DNA from: an uncultured Halieaceae bacterium
GTDB lineage: Bacteria; Pseudomonadota; Gammaproteobacteria; Pseudomonadales; Halieaceae
Length of the DNA stretch: 32,538 nucleotides
Reading direction: 5' to 3'
Assembly (NCBI GenBank): GCA_913048495.1
Contig: CAJWWA010000008.1
Span: 1-32,538, forward strand
The translations under genes and the position numbers were made by a program. The notes beneath the pieces were generated by a model. That model saw only the letters and a list, made by a program, of their open reading frames with translations, was not told the DNA's origin and made no database searches. Shown piece after piece: positions 24,012 through 31,591 of the stretch; the stretch's first letter is position 1, and each line of letters starts with the position of its first letter.

Positions 24012-24515
24012 CTACAGGTGACGCTGTGCCTGCGGGCTGCTCGTGCCCACGCGGATTTCCGCGCGCAGCAGGCCGAGCAGCGACAGCGCGTCGTCCCGGT
24101 TGAGGAAGTCGCCGACGGGCACCCGGTGATCGGGGCTGTAGACGGCGAGCCGGGGCCCCTCCCAGGGGTGCTGTTCCGGCGTGACGGCAAGCGCGGTTCC
24201 CTGCCGCGCCAGCCGCCAGGAGCGCACCGGCGCCGTGAGCCCTTCATCAATGCACACGTCCCGCTCGCTCAGGGTGATGACCTGTCGGAACTGCAGCTTG
24301 CGGTTCACGCGGTAGAGCGCCCAGCCGAGGGCGGAGAGTTCCAGGCCGGCGAAGGGCAGCACGAGCCAGGCACCGTAGAGGGCCAGGATGACGCCGACAC
24401 CGAGGGAAGGCACCGCGAGCGCCAGCAGCACGAGCTGGTTCGCCTGCCAGGTCGACGAGTGGTTGGGCCGCGCGATGATGCGCAGGCCGGATACTGAGCG
24501 CTCGCTGCTGACCAC
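24012..24515 (-). CDS. DUF2244 family membrane protein, 167 aa
   Basis: A small inner-membrane protein of unknown function. It begins with a cytoplasmic segment ending in RPNHSSTWQANQLVLLALAV, the conserved entry into the first span. A tight hairpin of two spans follows (VPSLGVGVILALYGAWLVL and PFAGLELSALGWALYRVNRK). A beta-rich C-terminal domain has VITLSERDVCIDEG, LARQGTALAV and PVGDFLNRDDALSLLGLLR. GTG 24515 is preceded by AAGGAG at 6 nt. In many proteobacteria such genes lie near cytochrome oxidase genes, but none are present here. It diverges from sseA. Confidence 0.88.
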   Translation of the reverse strand: MVSSERSVSGLRIIARPNHSSTWQANQLVLLALAVPSLGVGVILALYGAWLVLPFAGLELSALGWALYRVNRKLQFRQVITLSERDVCIDEGLTAPVRSWRLARQGTALAVTPEQHPWEGPRLAVYSPDHRVPVGDFLNRDDALSLLGLLRAEIRVGTSSPQAQRHL

Positions 24516-24585
24516 GCTTTCTCCTTTTCCTGTGGCAGAATTTTAGTCAACTTTCCCGAAAGCGCCCAGCGCGCAGGAGGCTGCG

Positions 24586-25398
24586 ATGACGGACGCAACC
24601 CTGGTCGAGCCCGGGGCGATCGGCGGCGGTGAGGCGGTGATCGTCGATTGCCGTTTCGACCTGACCCGGCCGGCCGCGGGCCGCGAGGCCTGGCTCGCGG
24701 GGCACATCCCCGGCGCGCTGCACCTCGACCTGGACCGCGATCTCTCGGCGCCGCGCGGCGAGCACGGGGGGCGGCATCCGCTCCCGGCGCCGCCGGACTT
24801 TGCCGCCACGCTCGCCCGCTGCGGTATCGACCTCGCCACCCCGGTCATCGCCTACGACGACAGCGGTTTCGCCATCGCCGGGCGACTCTGGTGGATGATG
24901 CGCGCCCTCGGCTACCGGCCGCCGGCGCTGCTCAACGGCGGCTACAGCGGCTGGCTCGCGGCCGGCGGCGAGCCCCAGGCCGGTGAGGTCGCCGCAACAG
25001 CCTGCCCGGTGCCGGTGGTGGGTGACTATGCCGGCCGGCTGACCATCGACGACGTGCGCAGCGCGCAGGCGGCGGGTGCCGCGCTGGTGGATGCCCGTTC
25101 TGCCGATCGCTACCGCGGTGAGAACGAGACCATGGACCCGGTCGCCGGGCACATCCCCGGTGCCGAGAACCGCTTCTGGGGAGACGCGACCGACGGCAGC
25201 GGCCGCCTGCTGAGTGACGAGGCCCTCGCCGTCCACTGGGGCGAGCTGCTCGAGGCAGAGCAGCTGGTGGGCTACTGCGGTTCCGGCGTCTCCGCCTGCA
25301 TCAACCTGTTCACCCTGGCCCGCCTCGGGCGCGGCGATGCGCAGCTGTACGCGGGCAGCTGGAGCGACTGGTGCTCCTACCTGCCGGCGGACGACTGA
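24586..25398 (+). CDS. sseA: Sulfurtransferase SseA (thiosulfate / 3-mercaptopyruvate type)
   Basis: A two-rhodanese-domain sulfurtransferase moving sulfane sulfur from 3-mercaptopyruvate or thiosulfate to an acceptor. Domain 1 (about residues 15-130: VIVDCRFDL, GHIPGALHLDLDRDLS, LLNGGYSGWLAAGGEP) is inactive, as usual. Domain 2 (about 150-268: ALVDARSADRYRG, GHIPGAENRFWGD) carries catalytic Cys231 in CGSGVSAC. A CGSG loop points to mercaptopyruvate preference over the CRKG of rhodaneses, although specificity is not certain. The 270-aa length is normal. AGGAGG precedes the ATG. It converges on rluA with a 15-nt gap. Confidence 0.93.
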   Translation: MTDATLVEPGAIGGGEAVIVDCRFDLTRPAAGREAWLAGHIPGALHLDLDRDLSAPRGEHGGRHPLPAPPDFAATLARCGIDLATPVIAYDDSGFAIAGRLWWMMRALGYRPPALLNGGYSGWLAAGGEPQAGEVAATACPVPVVGDYAGRLTIDDVRSAQAAGAALVDARSADRYRGENETMDPVAGHIPGAENRFWGDATDGSGRLLSDEALAVHWGELLEAEQLVGYCGSGVSACINLFTLARLGRGDAQLYAGSWSDWCSYLPADD

Positions 25399-25413
25399 CC
25401 CGGAAGACCGGGG

Positions 25414-26070
25414 TCAGAACGGCGGCGGGCAGTGCCGCTCGAGCCGGGCGCCGCTGACCGGGTGCGGGAAGGCGAGGCGGCTCGCGTGCAGGAGCAGCCG
25501 CGGTGCCTTCGCCAGCACCGGCTCGGGCGCGTAGAGGTCGCAGCCGAGGATCGGGTGGCCGATCGCCGCGAGATGCAGCCGCAGCTGGTGTGACCGCCCG
25601 GTCACCGGCGTGAGCAGCAGCCGCGTGCGATCGCCCGAGCGTTCGAGAACCCGGTAGCGGGTCAGGGCCGAGCGGCCCGTCTCGGCGCAGACTTTCTGCC
25701 GCGGCCGCCGCTCCCAGTCCGGGGCGATCGGCAGGTCGATCTCGCCGGCGTCGTCCGCGACCGCGCCGTCCACCACGGCCACGTAGTCCTTCTCCACGCG
25801 CCGTTCCTGGAACAGCCGGCCGAGCGCCGACTCGGCCCGCCGGGTGAGCGCGATCACCATGATCCCCGAGGTGTCGAGGTCCAGCCGGTGCACGGTGCGG
25901 GCGCCCGGGTAGTCCACCTGCAGCCGGCTGATCAGGCAGTCCTTGTTCAGTGGGTGCTTGCCCGGTACCGAGAGGAGCAGGTCCGGCTTGCGCACCAGGA
26001 GCAGGTGCCCGTCCCGGTGCAGGATATCGATCGGCTCGCGGCTGTGCGGTACGAGGTAGGGGGTGGCCAC
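25414..26070 (-). CDS. rluA: Dual-specificity pseudouridine synthase RluA
   Basis: RluA converts U746 of 23S rRNA and U32 of several tRNAs to pseudouridine. The 218-residue product lacks an S4 domain and aligns over its length with E. coli RluA (219 aa). Shared blocks are PDLLLSVPGKHPLNKDCLIS and the catalytic HRLDLDTSG with Asp64, the same position as in E. coli. Also shared are ERRVEKDYVAVV, DWERRPRQKVCAETGRSA, PVTGRSHQLRLHLAAIGHPI and APRLLLHASRLAFPHP. That match favours RluA over RluC/RluD. The GTG start at 26070 has no obvious ribosome-binding site. The gene diverges from the methyltransferase gene 40 nt away. Confidence 0.93.
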   Translation of the reverse strand: MATPYLVPHSREPIDILHRDGHLLLVRKPDLLLSVPGKHPLNKDCLISRLQVDYPGARTVHRLDLDTSGIMVIALTRRAESALGRLFQERRVEKDYVAVVDGAVADDAGEIDLPIAPDWERRPRQKVCAETGRSALTRYRVLERSGDRTRLLLTPVTGRSHQLRLHLAAIGHPILGCDLYAPEPVLAKAPRLLLHASRLAFPHPVSGARLERHCPPPF

Positions 26071-26098
26071 GGCGGCTGTCCGGCGGAAAACGAGGCGC

Positions 26099-26104
26099 TA
26101 TGAT
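26099..26104 (+). promoter_or_regulatory. -10 box immediately upstream of the methyltransferase ATG
   Basis: TATGAT at 26099-26104 is a near-consensus -10 element; the base 7 nt downstream is the A of ATG 26111. A weak -35 (CTGTCC at 26076-26081, 17-nt spacing) is possible. No ribosome-binding site fits between, so the transcript may be leaderless. Confidence 0.4.
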
Positions 26105-26110
26105 GCCGCG

Positions 26111-26779
26111 ATGACTCGACAACGCAACCCGGCGCTCAGCGCCCGCCTGCCGCCGGCGCTCGCCGGCGGCTCTATCGAGGCGACGGCGCTGCCGGGTGCG
26201 GGGGGCATCGCACTTTACCTGCTGAATGCCGATTACCCGCAGTGGGAACTCGATGGCGACGCGGTGCGGGCGCTGATGGACAAGCCGCTCTACTGGGTCT
26301 TCTGCTGGGCCGCCGGGCAGGTGCTGGCGAGCCGGATTCTCGCCAACCCGCAGTGGGTCGCCGGCCGGCGGGTTCTCGATTTCGGCGCCGGCTCCGGGGT
26401 GGTCGCCATCGCCGCCGCCCGCGCCGGCGCGAGAGAGGTGGTGGCCTGCGACCTGGACCCGGATGCGCTCGCGGCCTGCGCGGAGAACGCGGCGCTCAAC
26501 GGCGTCTCTCTCGAACTCGCCGACGACTTCGCGGCGGTAGAGGGCCCGGTGGACCTGGTGACGGCGGCCGACGTTCTCTACGACCGCGCCAACCTGCCCT
26601 GGCTCGACCGGCTGTGCGAGCGCGCGCCGGCCGTGCTCCTGGGCGATTCGCGGGTGCGGGACTTCTCCCATCCTTCGTTCCGGCGCCTGGGTGAGTGGGA
26701 GGCGAGTACCTGGCCGGACCTCGACGAATCCCCGGCCTTCCGGCGGGTGAGCCTGTACGCCGCGGGGATGCTGGACTGA
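26111..26779 (+). CDS. Class I SAM-dependent methyltransferase, ETFB-lysine / PrmA-like
   Basis: A predicted protein lysine methyltransferase of the group that includes ETF-beta lysine methyltransferase (METTL20) and is often mislabelled as ribosomal protein L11 methyltransferase. From ATG 26111 (222 aa), the pre-motif WVFCWAAGQVLASRILANPQ leads to SAM-binding motif I at residues 88-96 (VLDFGAGSG). Motif post-I (VVACDLDPDALAACAENAAL) and a DLVTAADVLYDRANL block follow. A C-terminal LLGDSRVRDFSHPSF resembles family members. Electron-transfer flavoprotein beta would be the likely substrate if this is the bacterial ETFB enzyme, but this cannot be read from the sequence. It converges on pdxJ with a 4-nt gap. 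Confidence 0.85.
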   Translation: MTRQRNPALSARLPPALAGGSIEATALPGAGGIALYLLNADYPQWELDGDAVRALMDKPLYWVFCWAAGQVLASRILANPQWVAGRRVLDFGAGSGVVAIAAARAGAREVVACDLDPDALAACAENAALNGVSLELADDFAAVEGPVDLVTAADVLYDRANLPWLDRLCERAPAVLLGDSRVRDFSHPSFRRLGEWEASTWPDLDESPAFRRVSLYAAGMLD

Positions 26780-26783
26780 GCTG

Positions 26784-27551
26784 TCAGGCCTTGCCCAGGG
26801 CGCGCTGGTAGGCGCGCACCGTCTCAGCGAGGCCGAGGCGCAGGGCGTCGACCGTGAGCGCGTGACCGATGGAGACCTCGAGCAGGCCGGGAATCGCCGC
26901 GCGGAAGGGCGGCAGGTTCTCCAGGTTGAGATCGTGGCCGGCGTTGACGCCGAGCCCGGCCCCCTGCGCGGCCTCTGCCGCGGCGCTGAAGCGCGCGAGC
27001 ACGGCGTCCACGTCGTTGCCAGTGGCAAAGGCGCGGGCGTAGCTTTCGGTGTACAGCTCGACCCGGTCGGCACCGACCTCGGCGGCCAGGGCCATCTGCG
27101 CCGGCTCCGGGTCCATGAACAGGCTCACGCGAATGCCGAGGCTCTTCAGTTCCCCGACCAGCGGCGCCAGCCGTTCGCCGTCCCGGTGCAGGTCGAAGCC
27201 GTGGTCCGAGGTGAGCTGCGCGTCGCCGTCCGGCACCAGGGTGCACTGCGCGGGCCGCGTCTCGCGCACCAGCGGCAGGAAACCCGGGTAGTCGTCGACC
27301 CCGGCGCGCTCGCTGCGCCGAGGGCCGGCGAAGGGGTTGCCCTCGATGTTGAACTCCACCGTGAGCATGGCGGCCAGCTCCCGGCAGTCGCTGGCGCGGA
27401 TGTGGCGCTGGTCCGGCCGCGGGTGCACGGTGATGCCGTCGGCGCCGGCGTCGATGCACAGCTGCGCGTGGCTGGGGACGTCCGGCGAGCGTGTATCGCG
27501 GGAGTTGCGGATCAGCGCGATCTTGTTGAGGTTGACGCTGAGCGCGGTCAC
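26784..27551 (-). CDS. pdxJ: Pyridoxine 5'-phosphate synthase PdxJ
   Basis: PdxJ closes the ring of pyridoxine 5'-phosphate from 1-deoxyxylulose 5-phosphate and 3-amino-2-oxopropyl phosphate, the last step of de novo vitamin B6 synthesis before oxidation. The 255-residue TIM-barrel protein has the catalytic [10 protein letters not shown] (His43, Arg45, His50), [50 protein letters not shown] and [11 protein letters not shown]. The pattern [12 protein letters not shown] and QLTSDHG is that of the Xanthomonas/alphaproteobacterial type rather than E. coli PdxJ. GTG 27551 overlaps the stop of the cyclophilin gene, implying coupled translation. A Cys-containing LCIDAGADG segment is unremarkable. 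Confidence 0.95.
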   Translation of the reverse strand: MTALSVNLNKIALIRNSRDTRSPDVPSHAQLCIDAGADGITVHPRPDQRHIRASDCRELAAMLTVEFNIEGNPFAGPRRSERAGVDDYPGFLPLVRETRPAQCTLVPDGDAQLTSDHGFDLHRDGERLAPLVGELKSLGIRVSLFMDPEPAQMALAAEVGADRVELYTESYARAFATGNDVDAVLARFSAAAEAAQGAGLGVNAGHDLNLENLPPFRAAIPGLLEVSIGHALTVDALRLGLAETVRAYQRALGKA

Positions 27552-28129
27552 AGCAGGGATTTCTTGCGGATCGTCCTGATGACGATCGGCTCCACGGGCA
27601 CGTCCGTGTGGCCGCCCACCTCCTGCACCGGCGCGGTGGCGATGAAGTCGACCACGTTCATGCCGTCGGTCACCTCGCCGAACACCGTGTAGCCGGGCTG
27701 CCCGGGCATCCAGTCCAGGCGCAGGTTAGTGCGCTGGTTGATGAAGAACTGCGCGGTGGCCGAGTCCGGGTCCGAGGTGCGCGCCATGGCGACGGTGCCG
27801 CGCACGTTGTGCAGCCGGTTGCGCGATTCGTTGGGGATCGGCTCGCGGGTCGGCTTCTCGGTCATGTCGGGCATGAAGCCGCCGCCCTGGATCATGAAAT
27901 TGGGGATCACGCGGTGGAAGATCGTGCCGTCGTAGAAGCCGTCTTCCACGTACTGGAGGAAGTTCTCGACCGTGGCCGGCGCCTTGTCGCGGAACAGCCG
28001 CACGGTGATGTTGCCCTGGGTCGTCTCGATGACGACCTGCGGGTTGGGCAGGCTGCCTTCCGCCGCGGCGGGCGTGGCGAGGAGGACGGCGAGCAGCGGC
28101 AGGAACAGGCGGTAGAAGCGTCGTGTCAT
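27548..28129 (-). CDS. ppiA: Periplasmic peptidyl-prolyl cis-trans isomerase, cyclophilin type
   Basis: A cyclophilin that speeds proline isomerisation during folding in the periplasm. The 193-residue product begins with a Sec signal peptide ([20 protein letters not shown], cleaved near AAAEG). The cyclophilin domain (residues 31-190) follows with [68 protein letters not shown] and [18 protein letters not shown]. The catalytic FHRV and Gln of MIQGG are present. GGAG precedes ATG 28129. The stop overlaps the pdxJ start. PpiA is preferred over cytosolic PpiB because of the signal peptide. Confidence 0.93.
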   Translation of the reverse strand: MTRRFYRLFLPLLAVLLATPAAAEGSLPNPQVVIETTQGNITVRLFRDKAPATVENFLQYVEDGFYDGTIFHRVIPNFMIQGGGFMPDMTEKPTREPIPNESRNRLHNVRGTVAMARTSDPDSATAQFFINQRTNLRLDWMPGQPGYTVFGEVTDGMNVVDFIATAPVQEVGGHTDVPVEPIVIRTIRKKSLL

Positions 28130-28182
28130 GCTCGGGCTCCGGTGTGCTGTGAGCGGGCGATGGATCGGGCGCCGTAGGTCGG

Positions 28183-28869
28183 TCAGGCCCAGCTGGAACT
28201 GCTGCGCCGGCGCGGCCAGAGGCGCGGCACCACGAGCGTGATGATCACGCCGAGGAGGACGGCGAGGGCGCCGTCGAGAAAGGCGCTGCTCTGCAGCTTG
28301 TCCTGCAGGCGCTGGTTGTCCGCCTTCAGCACGTCCAGCTCGGAGCGCAGCGTCTCGACGGTCTCGTTGAGCTGCCGGTTCTCCTCGTCCAGGGCCAGGG
28401 CGCGCCCGGACACCTGCTTGATGTTGGCGAGCTCCTCGCTGGTCGCGGCCAGCCGTGCCTCGGTTTCCGCGAGGCTGCCGCTGGTGTCGGCTTCGGCGGC
28501 GCGCACGGACGCGAGGTTGTCCTCGAGCTCCTTGACCCGGGCCTGCAGCCGTTCGGCGCGCGCCTCGGCGGCGGGCAGGCGCACCTGGGCCGGGGGCTGG
28601 CGGGTGAGGAACTCGCTGCGGACCCAGCCCTCGGTGCCGCGGTCGGTGGTGACCTCGGTCCAGGCGCCGTCCTCGGCGGTGCCCTTCGGCTCCAGGGCCG
28701 TGCCCGGGTTCAGCTTGGCGACCCAGCGGTAGTTGGTTCCCGGGCCGGCGTGCAGCACGATGAAGACTTCATCGCCGACCCAGGCGGTGTCCTGGGCGGC
28801 GGCGCTGCCGGCGCCGGCAAGGCAGGCGGCACAGGCGATGGCAGAGAGCAGGCGAGCCAGCGCGTTCAC
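28183..28869 (-). CDS. TIGR04211 / YgiM-like SH3-domain membrane protein
   Basis: A cell-envelope protein of the YgiM type, whose function is not established. The 228-residue protein has a signal peptide (ACAACLAGAGSAAAQ) and a bacterial SH3 domain (about 29-88: WVGDEVFIVLHAGPGTNYRW, WTEVTTDRGTEGWVRSEFL). A long coiled coil (about 100-195, many heptads of Leu/Glu/Ala) leads to a C-terminal membrane span (AVLLGVIITLVVPRLW) with a basic end RRRSSSS. So it should sit in the periplasm, tethered by its C-terminus. The start is GTG 28869, preceded by GAGGAG. A small inverted repeat lies in its upstream leader at 28898-28916. Confidence 0.9.
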   Translation of the reverse strand: MNALARLLSAIACAACLAGAGSAAAQDTAWVGDEVFIVLHAGPGTNYRWVAKLNPGTALEPKGTAEDGAWTEVTTDRGTEGWVRSEFLTRQPPAQVRLPAAEARAERLQARVKELEDNLASVRAAEADTSGSLAETEARLAATSEELANIKQVSGRALALDEENRQLNETVETLRSELDVLKADNQRLQDKLQSSAFLDGALAVLLGVIITLVVPRLWPRRRSSSSWA

Positions 28870-28897
28870 GAAACGGTCTCCTCTTTACTCGGCATCA

Positions 28898-28916
28898 GTC
28901 ACTGGGCACCAGTGAC
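28898..28916. repeat. Perfect short inverted repeat upstream of the SH3-protein gene
   Basis: GTCACTGG (28898-28905) and CCAGTGAC (28909-28916) flank GCA, giving a perfect 8-bp palindrome with a 3-nt centre, 29 nt upstream of GTG 28869. It could be an operator half-site pair or an RNA hairpin. No terminator T run follows, and nothing identifies a binding protein. The rest of the 148-nt gap between this gene and yciI shows no gene. Confidence 0.5.
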
Positions 28917-29017
28917 CGGTTGGCAGGGTGGTGCCGGCTGGCGGTCCGGGTTGGCTGAACCTCCGGCATGGCCTCCTGGCAATGGTTCGCGGCGGCAGAG
29001 AATAGCACGTGCCGCCC

Positions 29018-29317
29018 TCAGGGCAGCACCGGCAGGAAGGGTTTTACGGTCACCGAGGCGAAGACCCCGGCTTCCGTGTACGGGTCGCCGGCGGCCCAGG
29101 CCTCGGCATCGGCCAGGCTGTCGAACTCGGCGACGATCAGGCTGCCGCTGAAGCCGGCCTCGCCCGGGTCGCTGGTGTCGAGGGTCGGGTGCGGCCCGGC
29201 CAGCAGCACCCGGCCGGCGTCGACCAGCGCCTGGATACGCTTCAGGTGGGCGGGGCGTGCCGCGCGGCGCGCGTCCAGGGTCTCCGGTGCATCCTCGGCG
29301 ATGATGGCGTAATACAC
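29018..29317 (-). CDS. yciI: YciI family protein, 99 aa
   Basis: A small cytosolic ferredoxin-like-fold protein, often described as a possible enzyme because of a conserved His-Asp pair; function unknown. It matches YciI closely: YAIIAEDAPETLDARRAARP, AHLKRIQALVDAGRVLLAGP, then GEAGFSGSLIVAEFDSLADA, AEAWAAGDPYTEAGVFASV and VKPFLPVLP. His24 (ARPAHL) is the conserved histidine. The gene follows yciB by 18 nt, as in E. coli where yciB and yciI are close neighbours; yciA is not in between here. Length is that of the family. Confidence 0.93.
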   Translation of the reverse strand: MYYAIIAEDAPETLDARRAARPAHLKRIQALVDAGRVLLAGPHPTLDTSDPGEAGFSGSLIVAEFDSLADAEAWAAGDPYTEAGVFASVTVKPFLPVLP

Positions 29318-29335
29318 GGTCCGGTCTCCTCCCGG

Positions 29336-29947
29336 TCAGGCGTCGTCGCCGGCGACCCGGGCCTCCGGGCCCTCGCCGTCGTCTTTGAGGTGCGGGCTGA
29401 TAAGCAGGGCGGTCAGCACCGTGAGCAGCAGCGTGAAGCCGATCGCCGAGTAGAGCTTGTAGCTCACCCAGGTGGCTTCGCTGTAGCTGTAGGCGACGTA
29501 CAGGTTGAGGGCGCCGACGATGAGGAAGTTGCCGACCCACAGTGCATTCAGGCGGAGCCAGACGGCCCGCGGCAGGTGCAGCTGCGTGCCCAGGGTGCGC
29601 TCCATGAGCGTTCGCTCGCCGACGTAGCGGAACACGATGAAAGCGAGGGCGAGGGCCCAGTTGAAGATCGTCGGCTTCCACTGGATGAAGGTTTCGTCGC
29701 GCAGCAGCAGCGTGGCCCCGCCGAAAACGAGCACGGCGACCAAGGTCCACAGCGCCCGCTTCTCGACGTGGCGGGCGAGCAGCGAGCCGACGATGAACTG
29801 CAGCGCCGTGGCCGCGATGAGCACGCCCGTGGCGGTGAAAATGCCGTCGACGGTGTAGGCCCAGCTGCCCAGGGTCACCGTCTCGCCGTCGAGCTGGTAG
29901 ACGATGAAGAACAGGGCAATGGGAATGAATTCGAGCAGTTGCCGCAT
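29336..29947 (-). CDS. yciB: Inner-membrane protein YciB (septation protein A family)
   Basis: YciB (also called IspA/IspZ or intracellular septation protein A) is a polytopic inner-membrane protein affecting envelope integrity and septation. The 203-residue protein has about five spans and the family start MRQLLEFIPIALFFIVYQLD. Also present are IFTATGVLIAATALQFIVG, FGGATLLLRDETFIQWKPTI and NWALALAFIVFRYVG. It has LNALWVGNFLIVGALNLYVA, WVSYKLYSAIGFTLLLTVLT and a short acidic tail. It diverges from the PHP phosphoesterase gene and leads into yciI, 18 nt downstream. AAGGAA is a possible ribosome-binding site about 11 nt before ATG 29947. Confidence 0.95.
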   Translation of the reverse strand: MRQLLEFIPIALFFIVYQLDGETVTLGSWAYTVDGIFTATGVLIAATALQFIVGSLLARHVEKRALWTLVAVLVFGGATLLLRDETFIQWKPTIFNWALALAFIVFRYVGERTLMERTLGTQLHLPRAVWLRLNALWVGNFLIVGALNLYVAYSYSEATWVSYKLYSAIGFTLLLTVLTALLISPHLKDDGEGPEARVAGDDA

Positions 29948-30047
29948 GGGGTGGGGGGTTCCTTCCGTGCTAAGCTCGCCGGCCAGCCGCGGCGGTGGGC
30001 GCCCGGCGCGGGGCAGAGGGCAGTCAAGAGGCTAATGGTAGCGAACT

Positions 30048-30914
30048 GTGCTGGTCGACTTCCACACCCACACGAGCGCCTCCGACGGCGCCCTGGCGCC
30101 GGCGGCGCTGATCGAGCGCGCCCGCGCCGCGGGCGTCACTGAGCTCGCCATCACCGACCACGACACGCTCGCCGGTTACCGCGCGGCGGCAGCGCTGGCC
30201 GACGGCCTCGTGCTGCACCCCGGCGTGGAACTGTCCTGCCAGTGGAGCGGCGCGACGATCCACGTGGTGGGCCTCGGCGTCCGCGTGGATGACCCGACCC
30301 TGGCGGCGGGCCTTGCCGCCCTGGACAGCGCCCGGCAGCAGCGGGCGCAGACCATTGCCGAACGGCTGGCGAGCCGCGGCTTCCCCGGCGCCCTCGCCGG
30401 GGCGCGGGCGATCGCCGGCGAGAGCCAGCTGGGCCGGCCCCATTTCGCGCGCTGGCTGGTCGAGGCGGGGCACCTGCCCGACGAGGCCACGGCCTTCAAG
30501 CGCTACCTGGGCCGCAACAAGACCGGGGACGTCAAGGCGTTCTGGCCCGGGCTCGCCGAGGTTACCGGGTGGATCACCGCTGCCGGCGGCATCGCCGTGC
30601 TCGCCCACCCGCTGCACTACAAGTTCACCCGCATGAAGCTGCGCCGGCTGGTGACCGACTTCGCCGGTGCCGGCGGCGGCGCGATCGAGGTCGTCAGCGG
30701 GCGCCAGGCGCCGGGGCAGGCGACGGCCCTTTCGCAGCTGGCCGCGGATTTCGATCTCGCGGTCTCCGTCGGCAGTGATTTTCACGCCGACACGCCCCAC
30801 GGGCCTCGCCTTGGTGTAGCATCGGCGCCCTTCGCCGACCGGCCCAACGTGTGGTCGCGGCTGGCGGCCCGGGCCGGCGCGCGGGCAGCATCCAGGGAGT
30901 CGACAGCACCGTGA
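30048..30914 (+). CDS. PHP-domain phosphoesterase, RNase AM / YciV type
   Basis: A metal-dependent phosphoesterase of the TrpH/YciV group. E. coli YciV (RNase AM) trims 5' ends of rRNA and hydrolyses 3',5'-nucleoside bisphosphates. The 288-residue product shows the PHP motifs DFHTHTSASDG (His6, His8, Asp13), ITDHDTLAGY, GVELSCQWSG and SQLGRPHFARWL. Metal ligands near the C-terminus lie in GIAVLAHPLHY and VGSDFHADTPHG. The start is GTG 30048, which lacks a clear ribosome-binding site. It overlaps yciO by 4 nt (GTGA), the same gene order as in E. coli, which supports the YciV assignment. Confidence 0.92.
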   Translation: MLVDFHTHTSASDGALAPAALIERARAAGVTELAITDHDTLAGYRAAAALADGLVLHPGVELSCQWSGATIHVVGLGVRVDDPTLAAGLAALDSARQQRAQTIAERLASRGFPGALAGARAIAGESQLGRPHFARWLVEAGHLPDEATAFKRYLGRNKTGDVKAFWPGLAEVTGWITAAGGIAVLAHPLHYKFTRMKLRRLVTDFAGAGGGAIEVVSGRQAPGQATALSQLAADFDLAVSVGSDFHADTPHGPRLGVASAPFADRPNVWSRLAARAGARAASRESTAP

Positions 30915-31534
30915 GCCAGTTCTTCCAGGTCCACCCGGACAACCCCCAGGCCCGGCTCGTGCGCCAGGCGGTGGATATCATCCGTGCCGGCGGCGTCATC
31001 GTGTACCCGACCGACTCGGCCTATGCGCTCGGTTGCCAGATCGGCGACAAGGCGGCGCTCGACCGGATCCGCCGCATCCGCCGCCTCGAGGCCGATCACA
31101 ATTTCACCCTGGTCTGCCGCGACCTCTCCGAGCTCGCCACCTACGCCCGGGTGGACAACACCCAGTACCGGCTGCTGCGCAACAACACGCCGGGTCCCTA
31201 CACCTTCATCCTCAAGGCCACCTCCGAGGTGCCCCGCCGCCTCATGCACGCCAAGCGCAAGACCGTAGGCCTGCGCGTGCCGGAGAACAACATCGCCCAG
31301 GCGCTGCTGGCAGACCTCGGCGAACCGCTCATGAGCGTGACGCTGATCCTCCCGGGGGACGAGCTGCCGCTCATCGACCCGTACGAGATCCGCGATACGC
31401 TGGAGCACGATGTCGACCTCGTGATCGACGGCGGCTACTGCGGCATGGAGCCGACCTCGGTGATCGACCTCGCCGACGACCTGCCGCTGGTGCTGCGGGT
31501 GGGCAAGGGCGACGTGACGCCGTTCGAGGCCTAG
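30911..31534 (+). CDS. yciO: Sua5/YciO/YrdC family protein YciO
   Basis: A Sua5/YrdC-fold protein related to, but distinct from, the threonylcarbamoyl-AMP synthase TsaC; its role is uncertain. I choose GTG 30911 (207 aa), which overlaps the PHP gene stop as GTGA and gives MSQFFQVHPDNPQ, closely matching the E. coli YciO N-terminus. An earlier start would give an extra 20-residue leader overlapping the PHP gene. Other blocks are GVIVYPTDSAYALGC, NFTLVCRDLSELATY, NTPGPYTFILKAT, KRKTVGLRVPENNIAQALL and VDLVIDGGYCGMEPTSVIDL. The PHP-yciO pair is probably cotranscribed. Confidence 0.93.
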   Translation: MSQFFQVHPDNPQARLVRQAVDIIRAGGVIVYPTDSAYALGCQIGDKAALDRIRRIRRLEADHNFTLVCRDLSELATYARVDNTQYRLLRNNTPGPYTFILKATSEVPRRLMHAKRKTVGLRVPENNIAQALLADLGEPLMSVTLILPGDELPLIDPYEIRDTLEHDVDLVIDGGYCGMEPTSVIDLADDLPLVLRVGKGDVTPFEA

Positions 31535-31559
31535 TGTCCCGCCGCCAGCCGCCGTCAGG

Positions 31560-31576
31560 TATACTCGCGCGAAAGC
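31560..31576 (+). promoter_or_regulatory. Candidate -10 box and start region upstream of scpA
   Basis: TATACT at 31560-31565 is a good -10 element followed by CGCGCGAAAGC. The 17-nt block differs at only two positions from the one upstream of the NSS transporter (10439-10455). No clear -35 is present. Transcription would start near 31572, about 20 nt before GTG 31592, with AAAGGA as ribosome-binding site. Confidence 0.5.
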
Positions 31577-31591
31577 GATAAAGGACCGCGC

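Noticed and set aside
30013-30032. TTGACT on the minus strand upstream of yciB as a -35 box.
   Set aside because: No -10-like sequence occurs 15-19 nt downstream in the GC-rich spacer.
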